Assembly: GCF_009497655.1 (NCBI RefSeq)
Contig: NZ_CP023317.1
Location: forward strand, 1,331,501 to 1,395,500
Length of the DNA: 64,000 nucleotides
Direction of reading: 5' to 3'
From: Priestia megaterium
Lineage (GTDB): Bacteria > Bacillota > Bacilli > Bacillales > Bacillaceae_H
The notes below the pieces were generated by a model, which worked only from the letters and a program-made list of their open reading frames with translations, ran no database searches and had not been told where the DNA came from. A program made the position numbers and the translations under genes. Of this stretch, positions 35,483-43,828 are shown in pieces (within the stretch, counting starts at the first letter, position 1; each line of letters begins with the position of its first letter).

Positions 35483-37321
35483 GTGAACATTCGTAAAGAT
35501 TTACGTAATATTGCCATTATTGCCCATGTAGACCATGGGAAAACAACGTTAGTAGATAAATTATTACATCAGTCCGGAACATTCCGTACTAATGAGCATG
35601 TTGAAGAACGTGCGATGGATTCAAATGACCTTGAGCGTGAGCGTGGAATTACAATTTTAGCGAAAAACACAGCTATTAATTATAAAGATACGCGTATCAA
35701 CATTATGGATACGCCAGGACATGCTGACTTCGGTGGAGAAGTTGAGCGTATTATGAAAATGGTAGACGGTGTTCTACTTGTAGTAGACGCATACGAAGGA
35801 TGTATGCCTCAAACGCGCTTTGTATTGAAAAAAGCATTAGAGCAAAACTTAACGCCGATTGTTGTTGTTAACAAAATTGACCGTGACTTTGCTCGTCCAA
35901 CTGAAGTAGTTGATGAAGTAATTGACTTATTTATTGAACTAGGTGCAAGTGAGGAACAAATTGAGTTCCCTGTTGTTTATGCTTCAGCAATCAACGGAAC
36001 GGCTAGCACGAACCCTGAAAAGCAAGATGAGAACATGTCATCTCTATTTGACTCAATCATCGAGCACATTCCAGCACCAGTAGACAACAGCGACGAACCA
36101 CTTCAATTCCAAGTGGCAATGCTTGACTACAATGACTATCTTGGTCGTATCGGTGTAGGGCGCGTATTCCGCGGAACAATGAAAGTAGGCCAGCAAGTTG
36201 CATTAATGAAGCTTGACGGTACGGTAAAACAATTCCGCGTAACAAAATTATTCGGTTTCCTAGGCTTAAAGCGTGTTGAAATCGAAGAAGCAAAGGCAGG
36301 AGACCTGATCGCTGTATCAGGAATGGAAGACATCAACGTAGGTGAAACAGTATGTCCGTTTGACCACCAAGATGCACTGCCAATTTTACGTATTGATGAA
36401 CCTACTTTACAAATGACGTTCTTAGTAAACAATTCACCGTTTGCTGGTCGTGAAGGTAAATTTGTTACATCTCGTAAAATTGAAGAGCGCTTAATGTCTG
36501 AACTTGAGACAGATGTAAGTTTACGCGTGGAAAATACTGATTCACCGGATGTATGGGTCGTTTCAGGACGTGGAGAACTTCATTTATCTATTTTAATTGA
36601 AAATATGCGTCGTGAAGGATATGAGATTCAAGTATCAAAACCTGAAGTAATCGTTCGTGAAATTGATGGCGTTCGCTGTGAGCCAGTTGAACGTGTGCAA
36701 ATCGACGTGCCTGAAGAACATACGGGTTCTATTATGGAATCAATGGGTGCTCGTAAAGGTGAAATGGTTGATATGATTAACAACGGCAGCGGTCAAGTTC
36801 GTCTGATCTTTATGGTTCCTGCACGTGGTTTAATCGGTTATACAACTGAGTTCTTATCGTTAACTCGTGGATTCGGTATCATTAACCATTCATTTGATAG
36901 CTACCAACCAATGCAGCAAGGTCAAGTTGGAGGTCGCCGTCAAGGTGTGCTTGTTTCTATGGAAAGCGGTAAATCATCTACTTATGGAATCCAAGGCGTA
37001 GAAGACCGCGGTACAATTTTCGTGGAGCCAGGTACAGAAGTATACGAAGGTATGATCGTAGGAGAACACACTCGTGAAAATGATATCGTTGTTAACATCT
37101 GTAAAATGAAGCAAATGACGAATATGCGTTCTGCTAACAAAGATCAAACAACAGGTATGAAAAAACCTCGTATTATGTCTTTAGAGCAATCACTTGAATA
37201 TTTAAACGAAGATGAATATTGTGAAATCACACCAGAATCTATTCGTCTACGTAAAAAAATTCTTGATAAAAATGAACGTGAAAAAGCAGCGAAAAAGAAA
37301 AAATACGCTGACACGAAATAA
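35483..37321 (+). CDS. typA: Ribosome-associated GTPase TypA/BipA
   Basis: 612-residue translational GTPase related to EF-G. G motifs: AHVDHGKTT (G1, about 14-22), [11 protein letters not shown] (G3) and NKID (G4), followed by EF-G-like domains II, III and V and the unique C-terminal domain. It acts on the 70S ribosome in 50S assembly and stress or cold adaptation. Near-identical to B. subtilis TypA (YlaG). A GTG at 35474 overlaps the AGGAG site, so GTG 35483, 8 nt downstream, is the likely start and gives the family length. The C-terminus is Lys-rich. Confidence 0.95.
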   Translation: MNIRKDLRNIAIIAHVDHGKTTLVDKLLHQSGTFRTNEHVEERAMDSNDLERERGITILAKNTAINYKDTRINIMDTPGHADFGGEVERIMKMVDGVLLVVDAYEGCMPQTRFVLKKALEQNLTPIVVVNKIDRDFARPTEVVDEVIDLFIELGASEEQIEFPVVYASAINGTASTNPEKQDENMSSLFDSIIEHIPAPVDNSDEPLQFQVAMLDYNDYLGRIGVGRVFRGTMKVGQQVALMKLDGTVKQFRVTKLFGFLGLKRVEIEEAKAGDLIAVSGMEDINVGETVCPFDHQDALPILRIDEPTLQMTFLVNNSPFAGREGKFVTSRKIEERLMSELETDVSLRVENTDSPDVWVVSGRGELHLSILIENMRREGYEIQVSKPEVIVREIDGVRCEPVERVQIDVPEEHTGSIMESMGARKGEMVDMINNGSGQVRLIFMVPARGLIGYTTEFLSLTRGFGIINHSFDSYQPMQQGQVGGRRQGVLVSMESGKSSTYGIQGVEDRGTIFVEPGTEVYEGMIVGEHTRENDIVVNICKMKQMTNMRSANKDQTTGMKKPRIMSLEQSLEYLNEDEYCEITPESIRLRKKILDKNEREKAAKKKKYADTK

Positions 37322-37331
37322 TAAAAAAAGG

Positions 37332-37367
37332 AAGTCGTTAGCTTTATTTGCTAGCGGCTTGTTTTTT
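37332..37367 (+). terminator. Terminator after typA
   Basis: AAGTCGTTAGC (37332-37342) pairs with GCTAGCGGCTT (37350-37360) with two G-U pairs, followed by GTTTTTT. Confidence 0.8.
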
Positions 37368-37481
37368 ATCAATTATATCAGAATTTTCTATTTTTTGAAA
37401 GCGTTTTATAAAGAGATAATTTGGAAAGGAAAAAGGTGGCTTATATCGAATAATGTAAAGTAAGGAATAGGGGGAAGGAAG

Positions 37482-37799
37482 ATGGATGTAAAAGAACACC
37501 TTTCATTTTTTGCTGCTTTGTATCAAGTAGATGAACATGCAAAAATAGGAATGTGGCTGTTATACTTTACTATTTTAGGGCTATCTGTTCTTGTGTACAA
37601 ACTCGGGTTTGCAAAGAAGCTGCCGCTTTTAAAATCTGTGGTTATTTATCTATTTTTAGCTTTTGGATGTACAATTTTAACGTTTTTAGGCATTTTTTTA
37701 CCTGTAGCTGAAGGGCTTGTGGTTGCAGCGCTTGTATTAATTATTTATAAAATACGGCTGTATCAGGCTAAAAAGCAAAACTCCACGTTGGGTTCATAA
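37482..37799 (+). CDS. ylaH: Membrane protein YlaH
   Basis: 105 residues, three membrane helices (about 22-40, 50-70 and 72-90) and a basic C-terminus. Matches B. subtilis YlaH by position and length; function unknown. ATG with GGGGGAAGGAAG upstream. It ends at a palindromic terminator shared with the convergent ylaI operon. Confidence 0.87.
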   Translation: MDVKEHLSFFAALYQVDEHAKIGMWLLYFTILGLSVLVYKLGFAKKLPLLKSVVIYLFLAFGCTILTFLGIFLPVAEGLVVAALVLIIYKIRLYQAKKQNSTLGS

Positions 37800-37809
37800 A
37801 AGACTACAT

Positions 37810-37841
37810 AAAAAGACGCTTGTAGCTACAAGCGTCTTTTT
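37810..37841. terminator. Bidirectional terminator
   Basis: Perfect palindrome AAAAAGACGCTTGTAG / CTACAAGCGTCTTTTT between ylaH and a convergent membrane-protein gene; it overlaps the 3' end of the latter. Confidence 0.92.
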
Positions 37842-38260
37842 AGTATGATATAGCCGAAGACAAGAGCGGCTGCGAAAATTAAATGGCCAGCTGTCCAATA
37901 AAAAATTGCTACTGCATCATCCACCGCAGGCGTAGGCTTAAGCGCAAGCAGCGTCAACGGAAAATACAAAGGAATGGTTGGAAGTGTTAATAAAAAAGAA
38001 CACAATACGATTTTTCGAATAGACATATTGTTTAATTTACCTACTATGTAAACAAAAACGATCCCAATTGCAACGGCAATGAATAAATGAAAAACAAACT
38101 CCACCCATTCAGGCCATTGAATAGGGCCAATGATAGGAATAAAATCAACATTTAATAAAAGGGTATAAACTTGTTTGCCGGTTAGCCATTCTATCCATTT
38201 CAAACATAACCCAAGGATAATCCCGCTGAACATGCCAATACTTATTCCTAAACGGAGCAC
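37826..38260 (-). CDS. Polytopic membrane protein, YqhR/YlaI-linked type
   Basis: 144 residues with four hydrophobic segments (about 7-24, 53-76, 82-103 and 116-138). A longer ORF starts at ATG 38293, but its first 11 codons overlap the end of ylaI and hold the GAGGAGG site. The GTG at 38260, 9 nt after that site, is the better start. It lies one base after the ylaI stop, so the two are co-transcribed and probably coupled. It resembles YqhR-type integral proteins loosely; I assign no function. Confidence 0.72.
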   Translation of the reverse strand: MLRLGISIGMFSGIILGLCLKWIEWLTGKQVYTLLLNVDFIPIIGPIQWPEWVEFVFHLFIAVAIGIVFVYIVGKLNNMSIRKIVLCSFLLTLPTIPLYFPLTLLALKPTPAVDDAVAIFYWTAGHLIFAAALVFGYIILKRRL

Positions 38261-38261
38261 C

Positions 38262-38462
38262 TTACCAATCCTCCTCTGTCTTTTTCGACTCATATAGTTT
38301 AAAGTTACCAGTAGCTATGCGTTCTTTTGTTCGTTTTTCAATCCGTTCAGAACATTCATTGCACATATATGTATGGATAGGACGGTTGCGCAGTCGTTTT
38401 GCCACGAGCGTTTCATCCTCAATTGTTTCAATTTTATCGCACATGACACATTGTACTCTCAT
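38262..38462 (-). CDS. ylaI: Zinc-ribbon protein YlaI (DUF2197)
   Basis: 66 residues. Two CxxC pairs (C5/C8 and C33/C36 approximately) form a probable zinc ribbon. Conserved AKRLRNRPIHTYMCNEC and the basic region ERTKERIATGNFKLY follow. Orthologue of B. subtilis YlaI; function unknown, nucleic-acid or protein binding is plausible. The upstream in-frame ATGs are disfavoured: GAGGTGATAGAA places the start at 38462. Confidence 0.88.
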   Translation of the reverse strand: MRVQCVMCDKIETIEDETLVAKRLRNRPIHTYMCNECSERIEKRTKERIATGNFKLYESKKTEEDW

Positions 38463-38647
38463 TTCTATCACCTCAACTTCTCTATACATCATTCTAGCCG
38501 AAAATTCTTGTTTTATAAAGTTTTTTTGCGGTGCTATCTCTCAGGAGAAAAGGAACGATAGGAAAACATTCCTAAAGAAGCAGGTAATTTTGCTTGTTAG
38601 CTCGAAGATAGTAACTAGTAAGTACATAAACAGTAGGAGGGATGAAA

Positions 38648-39103
38648 ATGGCCAACGAAGTCGAGACTCAATTAGTAGATGCATTATACGATGAGCTACA
38701 GACAGAGAGATTTGCAACCATTTCAACTATTGATTTTGAAACAAACGCTCCAAATGTTAGTGCCATTTCGTGGTTAGTAGCTCCGACTAAACAAAAAATT
38801 CGATTTGCCGTAGATGTCAAATCGAGGATTGTAGAAAACATTAAACATACGAATAAAGCAGTGGTAAATATTCTTGCTAATGAATCATGCTACTCAATCA
38901 GCGGAATAGCTGAGGTAGTGCAGGAAAAGTTAGAAGGAGTAGCTTTAAAGCTGACGCTAATTGAACTAGATATTAATGAAGTAAGAGATGTCATGTTCTA
39001 TGGCTCTAAGATTTCAGTAAACCCTTCATATGAAAAGACCTATGATCCAGTAGCAGCCGCTAAACTCGATAAGCAAGTAATTGAAGCGATAAAAAAAGCT
39101 TAG
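38648..39103 (+). CDS. Pyridoxamine 5'-phosphate oxidase-like FMN-binding protein (YlaL-like)
   Basis: 151 residues with the split-barrel flavin fold: FATISTIDFETNAPNVSAISWLV near the start and KIRFAVDVKSRIVENIKHTNKAVVNIL in the middle are typical. It probably binds FMN or F420 or heme; activity unknown. In B. subtilis, ylaL has a similar product but lies after ylaK, so this copy would be displaced. The ATG at 38642 abuts GGAGGG, so ATG 38648 (MANEVE), 7 nt downstream, is the likely start. Confidence 0.82.
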   Translation: MANEVETQLVDALYDELQTERFATISTIDFETNAPNVSAISWLVAPTKQKIRFAVDVKSRIVENIKHTNKAVVNILANESCYSISGIAEVVQEKLEGVALKLTLIELDINEVRDVMFYGSKISVNPSYEKTYDPVAAAKLDKQVIEAIKKA

Positions 39104-39129
39104 CAGCGGCCTGCCGCTAAGCGACTTTC

Positions 39130-39729
39130 TTATTCATTTTTTTGAAGATGATTATTAGATTGTTTTTCCTGCTCATTCTTTAAATTTTGCTCTTGTTTAT
39201 TATTTAATTTTTGATTGTTTGTATCTGTTGAACTAGGATTTCGGCGGATTTCTTCTGCAAATTCAGGCATCACTCGGTTTACAATGGCTGCTAATTCATC
39301 TAAAAATCCTGTAACCGGCCGACCTTTGCGAATTTCATTTCCAATTTGTTTTAGCCGAGCGACCGTATCAGGATCTGCAATAACAACAGAGTTAGCGCCG
39401 TACGGATCAGCTTTCAGACCTTCGGCAACTGTATATTTGATTGAACTTACTTCTGAACGATCAATATCTTTGCCGACGTCAATGCCTACGATTGCATACT
39501 TGCCGAGCACAATGGCAGTAGCATCATTTACATTCGGAACGCTTGAAGCCAGTTCAACTAAATGCGCTGATATTTCATTAGCAGTACGCTTGTGAGAGCG
39601 TTCAGGAGATGAATTTTTGACCTGTACAATTCGATCTGTCTTTTGCCCTTCTTCAACGTCTGCTTGATTATTGTTGCAGCCGGTTAGTGTAATAAAACAT
39701 AAGCTAATGGATAGAAAAAATTTGTTCAT
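39130..39729 (-). CDS. ylaJ: YhcN/YlaJ-family sporulation lipoprotein
   Basis: 199 residues. The signal peptide ends in the lipobox LTGC (about 15-18). A YhcN/YlaJ domain (about 50-150) follows, with DATAIVLGKYAIVGIDVGKDI and NSVVIADPDTVARLKQIG. The C-terminal 35 residues are Asn/Gln/Lys-rich low complexity. In B. subtilis this lipoprotein family is linked to the forespore and germination. ATG with AAGGAGGAGTCTCCC upstream. Divergent from ylaK. Confidence 0.9.
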   Translation of the reverse strand: MNKFFLSISLCFITLTGCNNNQADVEEGQKTDRIVQVKNSSPERSHKRTANEISAHLVELASSVPNVNDATAIVLGKYAIVGIDVGKDIDRSEVSSIKYTVAEGLKADPYGANSVVIADPDTVARLKQIGNEIRKGRPVTGFLDELAAIVNRVMPEFAEEIRRNPSSTDTNNQKLNNKQEQNLKNEQEKQSNNHLQKNE

Positions 39730-39945
39730 GTGGGAGACTCCTCCTTATGAATGACTCATTTTTTGTAGTAATTTGTATTTAGTTTCTAATAGTTCTTCTA
39801 TCTTTATACACGTGTTCATATATTTAAAGAAAATGGTCCGTCCATTTAAGGTCACTTCACACATGTGCGTTACATAGTATATAAATGGATGGGTGCCTTG
39901 TTTCACTCCTTACAGGAAAAACAATCGGAGTAGGAGGCTGAATTA

Positions 39946-41274
39946 TTGGGAAAAATTTATGTATTAGATACGAATGTTTTATTACAAGATCCGCATTCAA
40001 TTTTTTCATTTGATGATAACGAAGTAGTGATTCCAGCCGTTGTACTAGAAGAAGTTGATTCGAAAAAAAGAAATATGGATGAAGTCGGACGAAATGCAAG
40101 GCAGGTATCCAAACTCATTGATAACTTGAGACAACATGGAAAGTTATATGAGAAAATCCCGTTAGAAAATGGGGGCCATTTGCGAATTGAACTCAATCAT
40201 CGCTCTTTTCAACAGCTTCAAGAAATCTTTGTGGAAAAAACAAATGATAATCGAATTTTAGCTGTTGCTAAAAATTTATCCCTTGAAGAGGAAACAAAAG
40301 AAGATGGACGTGAAGTGATACTAGTGAGTAAAGATGTGTTGGTACGTGTGAAGGCTGACGCAATCGGTTTAAGAGCAGAAGATTTTTTAAGTGATCGAGT
40401 AGTGGAATTCAATAGTATTTATACAGGCTTTTCAGAAGTCTATATTGCAAAAGAACTGCTGAGTCAATTTTACGAAAAAGGAGAGCTGCTAACGTCTCAA
40501 ATTGCAAACCACTCCTTTTTTGCAAATCAATTCTTAGTGATGAAAGATGCATTTGGAGGATCCGGATCAGCCATCGGCATTGTCGATCAAACAACAACGA
40601 AAGTAAAAAAACTTTTATTTGAATATGATCATATATGGGGAATTAAACCTCGAAATGTTCAGCAAATTATGGCGTTAGAACTTCTTCTTAGAGACGACGT
40701 TCAACTGGTCACGTTAATTGGAAAGGCAGGTACGGGGAAAACGCTGCTTGCTTTAGCTTCAGGACTTATGCAGACGGAAGATCTAGGGTGTTTTAAAAAG
40801 CTGCTTGTAGCTCGTCCAATTGTTCCTTTAGGGAAAGATATTGGATTCTTGCCAGGAGAAAAGCAGGAGAAGCTTCGTCCATGGATGCAACCAATTTATG
40901 ATAACCTAGAGTACTTATTCAACACTAAAAAACCTGGAGAACTGGATGCGATTCTAGCGGGTCTGAGTTCAATAGAAGTGGAAGCCTTGACGTATATAAG
41001 AGGCCGAAGCATTCCGGAACAGTTTATTATTATTGATGAAGCACAAAATTTAACGAAGCATGAAATTAAAACAATTTTAACAAGGGTAGGGGAAAAGAGT
41101 AAAATTGTGCTTATGGGAGATCCGGCTCAAATTGATCATCCTTATTTAGATGAGTATAACAACGGATTAACGTACGTAGTTGAAAAGTTTAAAGAGCAAA
41201 AAGTATCGGGCCACGTTCGGTTAATCAAAGGAGAGCGCTCCGGGCTAGCACAATTAGCAGCTGATATTCTTTAA
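39946..41274 (+). CDS. ylaK: PIN-PhoH ATPase/ribonuclease YlaK (PhoH2)
   Basis: 442 residues: an N-terminal PIN nuclease domain (1-150, acidic DTNVLLQDP near 6-14) fused to a PhoH ATPase (about 220-442, Walker A GKAGTGKT near 262, Walker B FIIIDEAQNLT near 363). Known PhoH2 proteins unwind and cleave RNA. Orthologous to B. subtilis YlaK; essentially cytoplasmic. TTG start with GTAGGAGGCTG upstream. It shares a terminator with the convergent unknown gene. Confidence 0.92.
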   Translation: MGKIYVLDTNVLLQDPHSIFSFDDNEVVIPAVVLEEVDSKKRNMDEVGRNARQVSKLIDNLRQHGKLYEKIPLENGGHLRIELNHRSFQQLQEIFVEKTNDNRILAVAKNLSLEEETKEDGREVILVSKDVLVRVKADAIGLRAEDFLSDRVVEFNSIYTGFSEVYIAKELLSQFYEKGELLTSQIANHSFFANQFLVMKDAFGGSGSAIGIVDQTTTKVKKLLFEYDHIWGIKPRNVQQIMALELLLRDDVQLVTLIGKAGTGKTLLALASGLMQTEDLGCFKKLLVARPIVPLGKDIGFLPGEKQEKLRPWMQPIYDNLEYLFNTKKPGELDAILAGLSSIEVEALTYIRGRSIPEQFIIIDEAQNLTKHEIKTILTRVGEKSKIVLMGDPAQIDHPYLDEYNNGLTYVVEKFKEQKVSGHVRLIKGERSGLAQLAADIL

Positions 41275-41310
41275 AAAAAAGTGGGGTCCCTTTTGGAACC
41301 CCACTTTTTT
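41275..41310. terminator. Bidirectional terminator after ylaK
   Basis: AAAAAAGTGGGGT (41275-41287) pairs with ACCCCACTTTTTT (41298-41310), extended inward by CC/GG. Confidence 0.9.
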
Positions 41311-41312
41311 TA

Positions 41313-41813
41313 TTATGTAACGATGATTTCTTCCACATATTTAATAGGGTTATTTCGGTTAGATCCGTCCGGTAAATAGACATAGATAGGCCCGTCTTCT
41401 CTAAGAGGCTTTCCGTCTTGGCTGAAACCAAAGATTAGTTTTTGCGCTTCTTCTAATGAAAAAGAAATCAGCGCGTCTTTTGTTTTAAATGAAACGTTGG
41501 TAGCGTCTTCAGTAGGTGAAGCGTTTGCTAGAAAAGGTGCAAATAAAATCCCAAATGTTCCATTTACTAGCTCCTGTTTTTTGAATTTCTTTTCGGTTTT
41601 TAACGTAGGAGGAAAGACGGCTCCTTCTTGAATTTCACGGTCCCAATGCTTCGAAACAGCCTTTGTGTACGCTTCTGTCTCATCTTTTTGCTCTGGTGGA
41701 TGTTCAAAGAAAACGTCCATATCGAGCTTGCGGTCATCGAAAATCCACACGCTTGGGTCGAGTGTCAGCGTATATTTTACTTTTCCTTTTAACATAATAA
41801 TTGAATTCATCAT
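41313..41813 (-). CDS. Conserved cytoplasmic protein, function unknown
   Basis: 166 residues, no signal peptide or membrane helix. Notable stretches are KGKVKYTLTLDPSVWIFDDRKLD, HWDREIQEG and the C-terminal KYVEEIIVT. I have a faint recollection of relatives annotated as peptidyl-prolyl isomerase in bacilli, but no isomerase motif is visible, so I assign no function. Two adjacent ATGs (41813, 41810) follow AAGGGGGCATTT. It sits where B. subtilis has the glutaminase gene ylaM. The divergent region towards ylaN has a Fur-box-like element 67 bp from its start. Confidence 0.82.
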   Translation of the reverse strand: MMNSIIMLKGKVKYTLTLDPSVWIFDDRKLDMDVFFEHPPEQKDETEAYTKAVSKHWDREIQEGAVFPPTLKTEKKFKKQELVNGTFGILFAPFLANASPTEDATNVSFKTKDALISFSLEEAQKLIFGFSQDGKPLREDGPIYVYLPDGSNRNNPIKYVEEIIVT

Positions 41814-41879
41814 AAATGCCCCCTTGCTAAAAGTATAAGCGCTTTCTCCTTATTTGTCACTTTGATGAAAAAATTTAGT

Positions 41880-41905
41880 TGAGAGTGATTCTCGTATGAT
41901 ATAAT
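41880..41905 (+). promoter_or_regulatory. ylaN promoter with overlapping Fur-box-like site
   Basis: TGAGAGTGATTCTCG (41880-41894) differs at two of 14 fixed positions from the common Fur-box form TGAGAATnATTCTCA. It overlaps a weak -35 (TTGAGA). A perfect TATAAT at 41900-41905 follows, 15-bp spacer. Confidence 0.55.
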
Positions 41906-42079
41906 GTAAGAGTCAACGAAAGTGCGAAATTTCCTATATCTATGGTAATGGTTTTGAGAAAGTAACAGTATAAAAAAGACGGCCAGCCTCACGGACATGT
42001 TTATCCTTGCTTTTTTGGAGCATAGCCTTTAGAATTGAGAGATAGATTAGGTAATCGCTCGCGAACGGAGGGATTGAGT

Positions 42080-42361
42080 TTGACGCCTGAGACAATGATA
42101 GATCATCGTGAAAAAGCGTATGCGTTGTTAAAAGCTGATGCAGATAAGATTTTGCAATTAATTCAAGTTCAAATGGATAACTTAACAATGCCACAATGTC
42201 CTCTTTATGAAGAGGTTTTAGATACACAAATGTTTGGTTTATCAAGAGAAATTGATTTTGCAGTTCGTCTTGGTTTAATTGATGAACGTGTTGGAAAAAC
42301 ATTGCTAGACCGCCTCGAGCGTGAACTTTCTGCACTGCATGAAGCGTTTACAAAAAAATAA
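42080..42361 (+). CDS. ylaN: UPF0358 protein YlaN (Fur partner)
   Basis: 93 residues, helical UPF0358 protein. Essential in B. subtilis under low iron; reported to bind Fur and relieve repression (also studied in Staphylococcus). Conserved [30 protein letters not shown] longer frame from 42035 exists, but GGAGGG at about 42067-42072 favours the TTG at 42080, which gives the family length. The promoter carries a Fur-box-like element. The 3' end is marked by a terminator. Confidence 0.9.
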   Translation: MTPETMIDHREKAYALLKADADKILQLIQVQMDNLTMPQCPLYEEVLDTQMFGLSREIDFAVRLGLIDERVGKTLLDRLERELSALHEAFTKK

Positions 42362-42375
42362 AAATCACGCGATCG

Positions 42376-42413
42376 AAACTCAAACTATATACAAACGTAG
42401 TTTGAGTTTTTTA
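42376..42413 (+). terminator. Terminator after ylaN
   Basis: AAACTCAAACTA (42376-42387) pairs with TAGTTTGAGTTT (42398-42409), followed by T. Confidence 0.87.
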
Positions 42414-42504
42414 TTACAGGTGGTTTAAATTTCCTAATTTACTCAAATTTGTACATAAAAGATGAAACGAAACAGAAACACGTCATTTTTAAAGGAAGAG
42501 GGTT

Positions 42505-43695
42505 ATGGTAAAAAAAATATTTAGGCATTTTGACTATTCAATTGTAATTCCAGTGCTGCTTCTTTGTGCGGTTGGACTAGTTATGGTTTACAGTTCAAGT
42601 ATGATTGTAAGTATTACAAGATATCATACGTCAAGTGATTTCTTTTACAACAGACAAAAAATGTGGCTTGCGTTTACGCTTGTATTGTTCATTTTAACAA
42701 TGCTAACACCTTACAAGCTGTATCCTAAAATACTGCCTTATGCGATTCTGGGCATTTTTGTACTGCTTTTGCTTGTGTTTGTAATGGGGCATACGAGTAA
42801 CAATGCGCAAAGTTGGCTGCAGCTTGGCGGAGCAAACATGCAGCCGGCTGAGTATGCCAAGCTTGTTGTCATTTTATACTTATCGTATGTTTTGTCTAAA
42901 AGGCAAGAGTATATTGACAACATCAAAAAAGCTTTTTTTGGACCTATGGGTCTTGTATTTCTAATATTAGGTTTTGTAGCGATTCAGCCTGACCTTGGAA
43001 CGGGATCAATTATTTTTGCGATTTCCGTTACCATTATGCTATGTTCGGGAATCTCTAAAAAAACCTTTTTCCGCATGTTAGCACTAGGTATTATTTTGCT
43101 TACGGTCATTATTACGATTGGTTTTTTTACAGGTCAGTTTACTGCCAATCGAATCGGCCGTTTTACCGGTGCGTCAGATCCGTTTGCTAATGCTCAAGGA
43201 ACCGGTTATCAGCTGGTTAATTCATATTTAGCAATAGGTACAGGAGGCTTAAAAGGCCTTGGTTTAGGAGAAAGTGTACAAAAGTATGGTTATCTTCCCG
43301 AGCCCCATACCGATTTCATTATGGCCATTATTGCAGAAGAATTAGGATTCTTTGGAGTTATGCTCGTGCTGGGCCTTTTAGGCTTCTTAATTTTCAGGAT
43401 TTTAATGCTGGCTAAAAAATCTCAGGATCCGTTTGCTAGCATGATTTGTATTGGAGTAGCCAGTATGATAGGTATTCAAACAGGCATTAACCTTGGAGGG
43501 CTTACGGGACTCATTCCGATTACCGGCGTCACGCTTCCGTTTATCAGTTACGGAGGGTCTTCGCTGCTAACGCTTATGGTGTCTATGGGAATTATTGTAA
43601 ATATTTCGTTTTTCGTAAATTATCAAAATAAAAAACAGAAAAATACGGAAAATATTGTGCTACATCCGAACAATACATCAACAACAAGTGATTGA
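42505..43695 (+). CDS. ftsW: Septal peptidoglycan glycosyltransferase FtsW
   Basis: 396-residue SEDS-family protein with about ten membrane helices. Conserved segments include the PAEYAKLV region (about 113), GLGLGESVQKYGYLPEPHTDFIMAIIAEELG (about 252-282, with the catalytic Asp) and the C-terminal LPFISYGGSSLL. It polymerises lipid II with class B PBPs at the division septum. Family assignment between FtsW and RodA/SpoVE rests on position (ylaN-ftsW-pycA, as in B. subtilis). ATG with AAAGGAAGAGGGTT upstream. A hairpin terminator follows. Confidence 0.92.
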   Translation: MVKKIFRHFDYSIVIPVLLLCAVGLVMVYSSSMIVSITRYHTSSDFFYNRQKMWLAFTLVLFILTMLTPYKLYPKILPYAILGIFVLLLLVFVMGHTSNNAQSWLQLGGANMQPAEYAKLVVILYLSYVLSKRQEYIDNIKKAFFGPMGLVFLILGFVAIQPDLGTGSIIFAISVTIMLCSGISKKTFFRMLALGIILLTVIITIGFFTGQFTANRIGRFTGASDPFANAQGTGYQLVNSYLAIGTGGLKGLGLGESVQKYGYLPEPHTDFIMAIIAEELGFFGVMLVLGLLGFLIFRILMLAKKSQDPFASMICIGVASMIGIQTGINLGGLTGLIPITGVTLPFISYGGSSLLTLMVSMGIIVNISFFVNYQNKKQKNTENIVLHPNNTSTTSD

Positions 43696-43720
43696 TTTTC
43701 GTAAAAAAATTGTGTAAAAA

Positions 43721-43776
43721 AAGCAAAAATTTATTGGAATTTTATTATTTTCCATTGATTTTTGCTTTTCTTTTAT
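43721..43776 (+). terminator. Terminator after ftsW
   Basis: AGCAAAAAT pairs with ATTTTTGCT around an inner TGGAA/TTCCA stem, followed by TTTTC and more T. Confidence 0.75.
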
Positions 43777-43828
43777 CCAATTTTGCTATATATTGAAGTT
43801 TATACGAAATTGAGAGGAGATTAGCAAC

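Noticed and set aside
38105-38700. Long plus-strand ORFs opposite ylaI and into the 38648 gene
   Set aside because: Shadow frames of well-supported genes on the other strand; no ribosome site.
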